Assembly (NCBI GenBank): GCA_903929475.1
Contig: CAIYUV010000086.1
Coordinates: forward strand, 1 to 32,830
DNA from: an uncultured Spartobacteria bacterium
GTDB lineage: Bacteria > Verrucomicrobiota > Verrucomicrobiia > Chthoniobacterales > Chthoniobacteraceae
Direction: 5' to 3'
Length of the DNA stretch: 32,830 nt
Part shown: positions 32,101 through 32,830 of the stretch, piece after piece
Numbering within the stretch: position 1 is the first letter of the stretch
How the letters are laid out: the number at the start of each line of letters is the position of its first letter
Program-made: the position numbers and the translations under genes
Notes under the pieces: generated by a model
The model's database searches: none
What the model was told of the DNA's origin: nothing
The model's input: the letters and a program-made list of their open reading frames with translations, nothing else

Positions 32101-32830
32101 GGAGAAAACATCTTCTCGTTCACCTACAACGACACCACGCCGTGGCCCACTTCGCCGGACGGGAATGGCAATACGTTGGTCCCGAAATCCACCGCCTACA
32201 ATTCCGACAGCGGCGTGAACTGGCGAGCAAGCGCCAATATTTTCGGTTCGCCCGGTGCGGATGATCCGGCTGTGACGACGAGTGTGGTCATCAATGAAAT
32301 CCTCACCAATTCCGCGCCGCCGCTCAAGGACACCATCGAGCTTTTCAACCCCACCAATGCCAGCGTGAACGTCGGCTATTGGTGGCTCTCCGATGATCCG
32401 AACGTCCCGAAAAAATACCAAATCCCGGCGAACACCGTGATCCCGGCGGGCGGCTATGCGGTGTTTGATGAGACGAACTTCAACCCAACGCCGGGAGTAG
32501 GAAACAGCTTCGCGCTCAATTCGGCTGGTGATGACGTGTATCTTTTCTCCGGCGATACCGCCGGAAATCTCACCGGCTACAGCCACGGCTTTACCTTCGC
32601 TGGAGCAGAACAAAACGTCTCCTTCGGGCGCGTCGTCACCAGCGCGGGCGATGAATATTTTCCTCGACAAATAAGCAATACCTTCGGCTCATCAAACAGC
32701 GGCCCGCTCGTGGGCCCGCTCGTGATCAACGAGATCATGTATCACCCCTACACGGGCTACGATGAGTTCATCGAAATCCGCAACATCAGCAACGCAACCG
32801 TCCCGCTTTACGACCCAGCCAACCCCGCCA
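29137..32830 (+). CDS. large secreted lamin-tail / CotH-kinase-like protein (cut by window end)
   Basis: The frame is open for at least 1231 codons to the right edge, so the gene is partial. A signal peptide is clear (MILRALILLLSLLLPLAGQA-G). Domains by eye: lamin-tail (LTD) domain 1 at about residues 22-165 (VVVNEVHYNGADN, DEFIELYNTG); an Ig-like segment about 180-300; a CotH-like region about 335-610 with NKWRFHFNRARDF and a catalytic-type PWDLDMMYF (D596, D598); a fibronectin-like segment about 770-870; and further LTD starts near 885 (LIVSEINYNP), 1050 (VVINEIL) and 1194 (LVINEIMYHP). CotH proteins are secreted protein kinases in spore-formers; here the role is unknown, perhaps surface adhesion or protein modification. 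An in-frame ATG at 29086 would add 17 residues before the signal. Confidence 0.88.
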   Translation, partial: MILRALILLLSLLLPLAGQAGVVVNEVHYNGADNTVSDEFIELYNTGTSPVSLTGWRISGGVNYDFPAGTSIAAGGYVVVAQKLSSFQTKFGFAPLGPWTGTLKHSGDQVTVKNATGGIEDDVNFGAGFPWPTAAKGTGASMELINPSLDNDLGASWRSSVLPGNPTPGAQNSVFATNAPPAVRQVDHSPAQPTANVPVTITAKVTDPDGVTSVTLDYQSNDPGAYIRKSDAAYTTTWTSVAMHDDGLNGDLVAGDSIFTVVLPASVQTHRRLVRYRINVADAAGKTARVPYADDEQPNFAYFVYNGAPAWTGRNQPPNSTPTTFPASLMTTLPTYHLIANETDVTNSQWNGAYDTVRMWGTLIYDGKVYDHIAYQNKGSASTYVSGKNKWRFHFNRARDFEARDSWGRRYSQTWDTFEMHGCSSPWNPCFRGWAGLDEVVSARIFAFAGVPAPAMHHLHFRVIDNAAEAPTDQYAGDLWGLYTAVEDPSGSFLDERGLPDGNVYHIAGNSGDKTHQGATQPTDTSDWDSFRNLSQSNTANTSANETWWRANLDVDAYSSFHAANRITGNVDLREGWNHYFYHRGTDNRWLPIPWDLDMMYFPETHWSGTIDQKNALLMSGINIDFKNRCRELLDLMCADGTATGGQIGQLVDEYKRIVRPAGQAAGWDLLDQYMWNYNPRTTGGHTGAFYLPNPTNDSRIGGTWTRTYTTADFNGICDFLVNYVTDTDPNSFSVGDGDQRGYGYNYLELEAADTAAPNRPTITFSGTAGFPANDLRFTASAFSDPQGNGTFAAMQWRIGEISAPGVGAYVAGEPFKYEITEIFRTAEITTFAAEYRFPLSTCETGHAYRVRVRMRDNTGRWSRWSEAVQFTAQPASSQQDLSRLIVSEINYNPPDLGAVSGDEFEFIELKNTGPGTLDLGGLSFTNGISYTFPLNTTLAPGGFFVLARDATVGQTNFHTRYPGVTVGGVYTGKLDNSGEKITLTALSGENIFSFTYNDTTPWPTSPDGNGNTLVPKSTAYNSDSGVNWRASANIFGSPGADDPAVTTSVVINEILTNSAPPLKDTIELFNPTNASVNVGYWWLSDDPNVPKKYQIPANTVIPAGGYAVFDETNFNPTPGVGNSFALNSAGDDVYLFSGDTAGNLTGYSHGFTFAGAEQNVSFGRVVTSAGDEYFPRQISNTFGSSNSGPLVGPLVINEIMYHPYTGYDEFIEIRNISNATVPLYDPANPA

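Overview
The window looks like a piece of a high-GC chromosome from a member of the Verrucomicrobiota, probably Chthoniobacter-like or a related lineage. This is inferred from gene content and style: Tat-exported Gfo/Idh/MocA and TIM-barrel sugar-isomerase proteins side by side, a very large secreted lamin-tail/CotH protein, a secretin-like secreted protein, weak or absent Shine-Dalgarno sites, and ordinary bacterial housekeeping clusters. No rRNA, tRNA, CRISPR array, transposase or phage gene was seen.

Layout. 1-1140: one small secreted protein of unknown function and a long repeat-bearing intergenic stretch. 1141-4447: a DevBCA/MacB-type export operon (permease, ATPase, HlyD-like adaptor), interrupted between permease and ATPase by a 489-bp unit that carries an S23-type four-helix-bundle gene bounded by 34-bp inverted repeats. 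4451-9292 (minus): ribulose-phosphate epimerase, chromate transporter, Pit-type phosphate transporter and a flavin-dependent halogenase-like oxidoreductase. 9569-13057 (plus): an APC permease fused to a UspA domain, followed by an alpha-ketoglutarate-semialdehyde dehydrogenase. 13058-16350 (minus): Nudix hydrolase, TatC, an ECF sigma factor and its membrane anti-sigma partner. 16423-19992 (plus): yceD-rpmF, terminator, plsX-fabH-tatD, the classic lipid-initiation cluster. 20090-22339 (minus): two Tat-signal enzymes. 22523-23896 (plus): rpmE and prfA separated by a terminator. 24259-25035: a secretin-like secreted protein. 25166-25837: a striking 21-bp-periodic repeat array. 26119-28960 (minus): rpsN, a CBS-domain membrane protein and thrC. 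29137 to the window end: the lamin-tail/CotH giant, cut by the window edge.

The two most unusual things are repeats. The first is the S23 gene unit with 34-bp inverted repeats, which sits exactly at the permease stop codon and supplies the first codons of the ATPase. The second is the 21-bp array, which keeps one register for 31 consecutive units and carries the palindrome TGGACGTCCA once every two helical turns in its 3' half. Three further short repeat families (ACGGAT-type, GAGCACGGAGA-type, AATGACGAATGTC-type) are present, one of them in frame inside the chromate transporter gene. Together they suggest a genome populated by several families of small tandem-within-inverted repeats, one of which travels with a protein gene.
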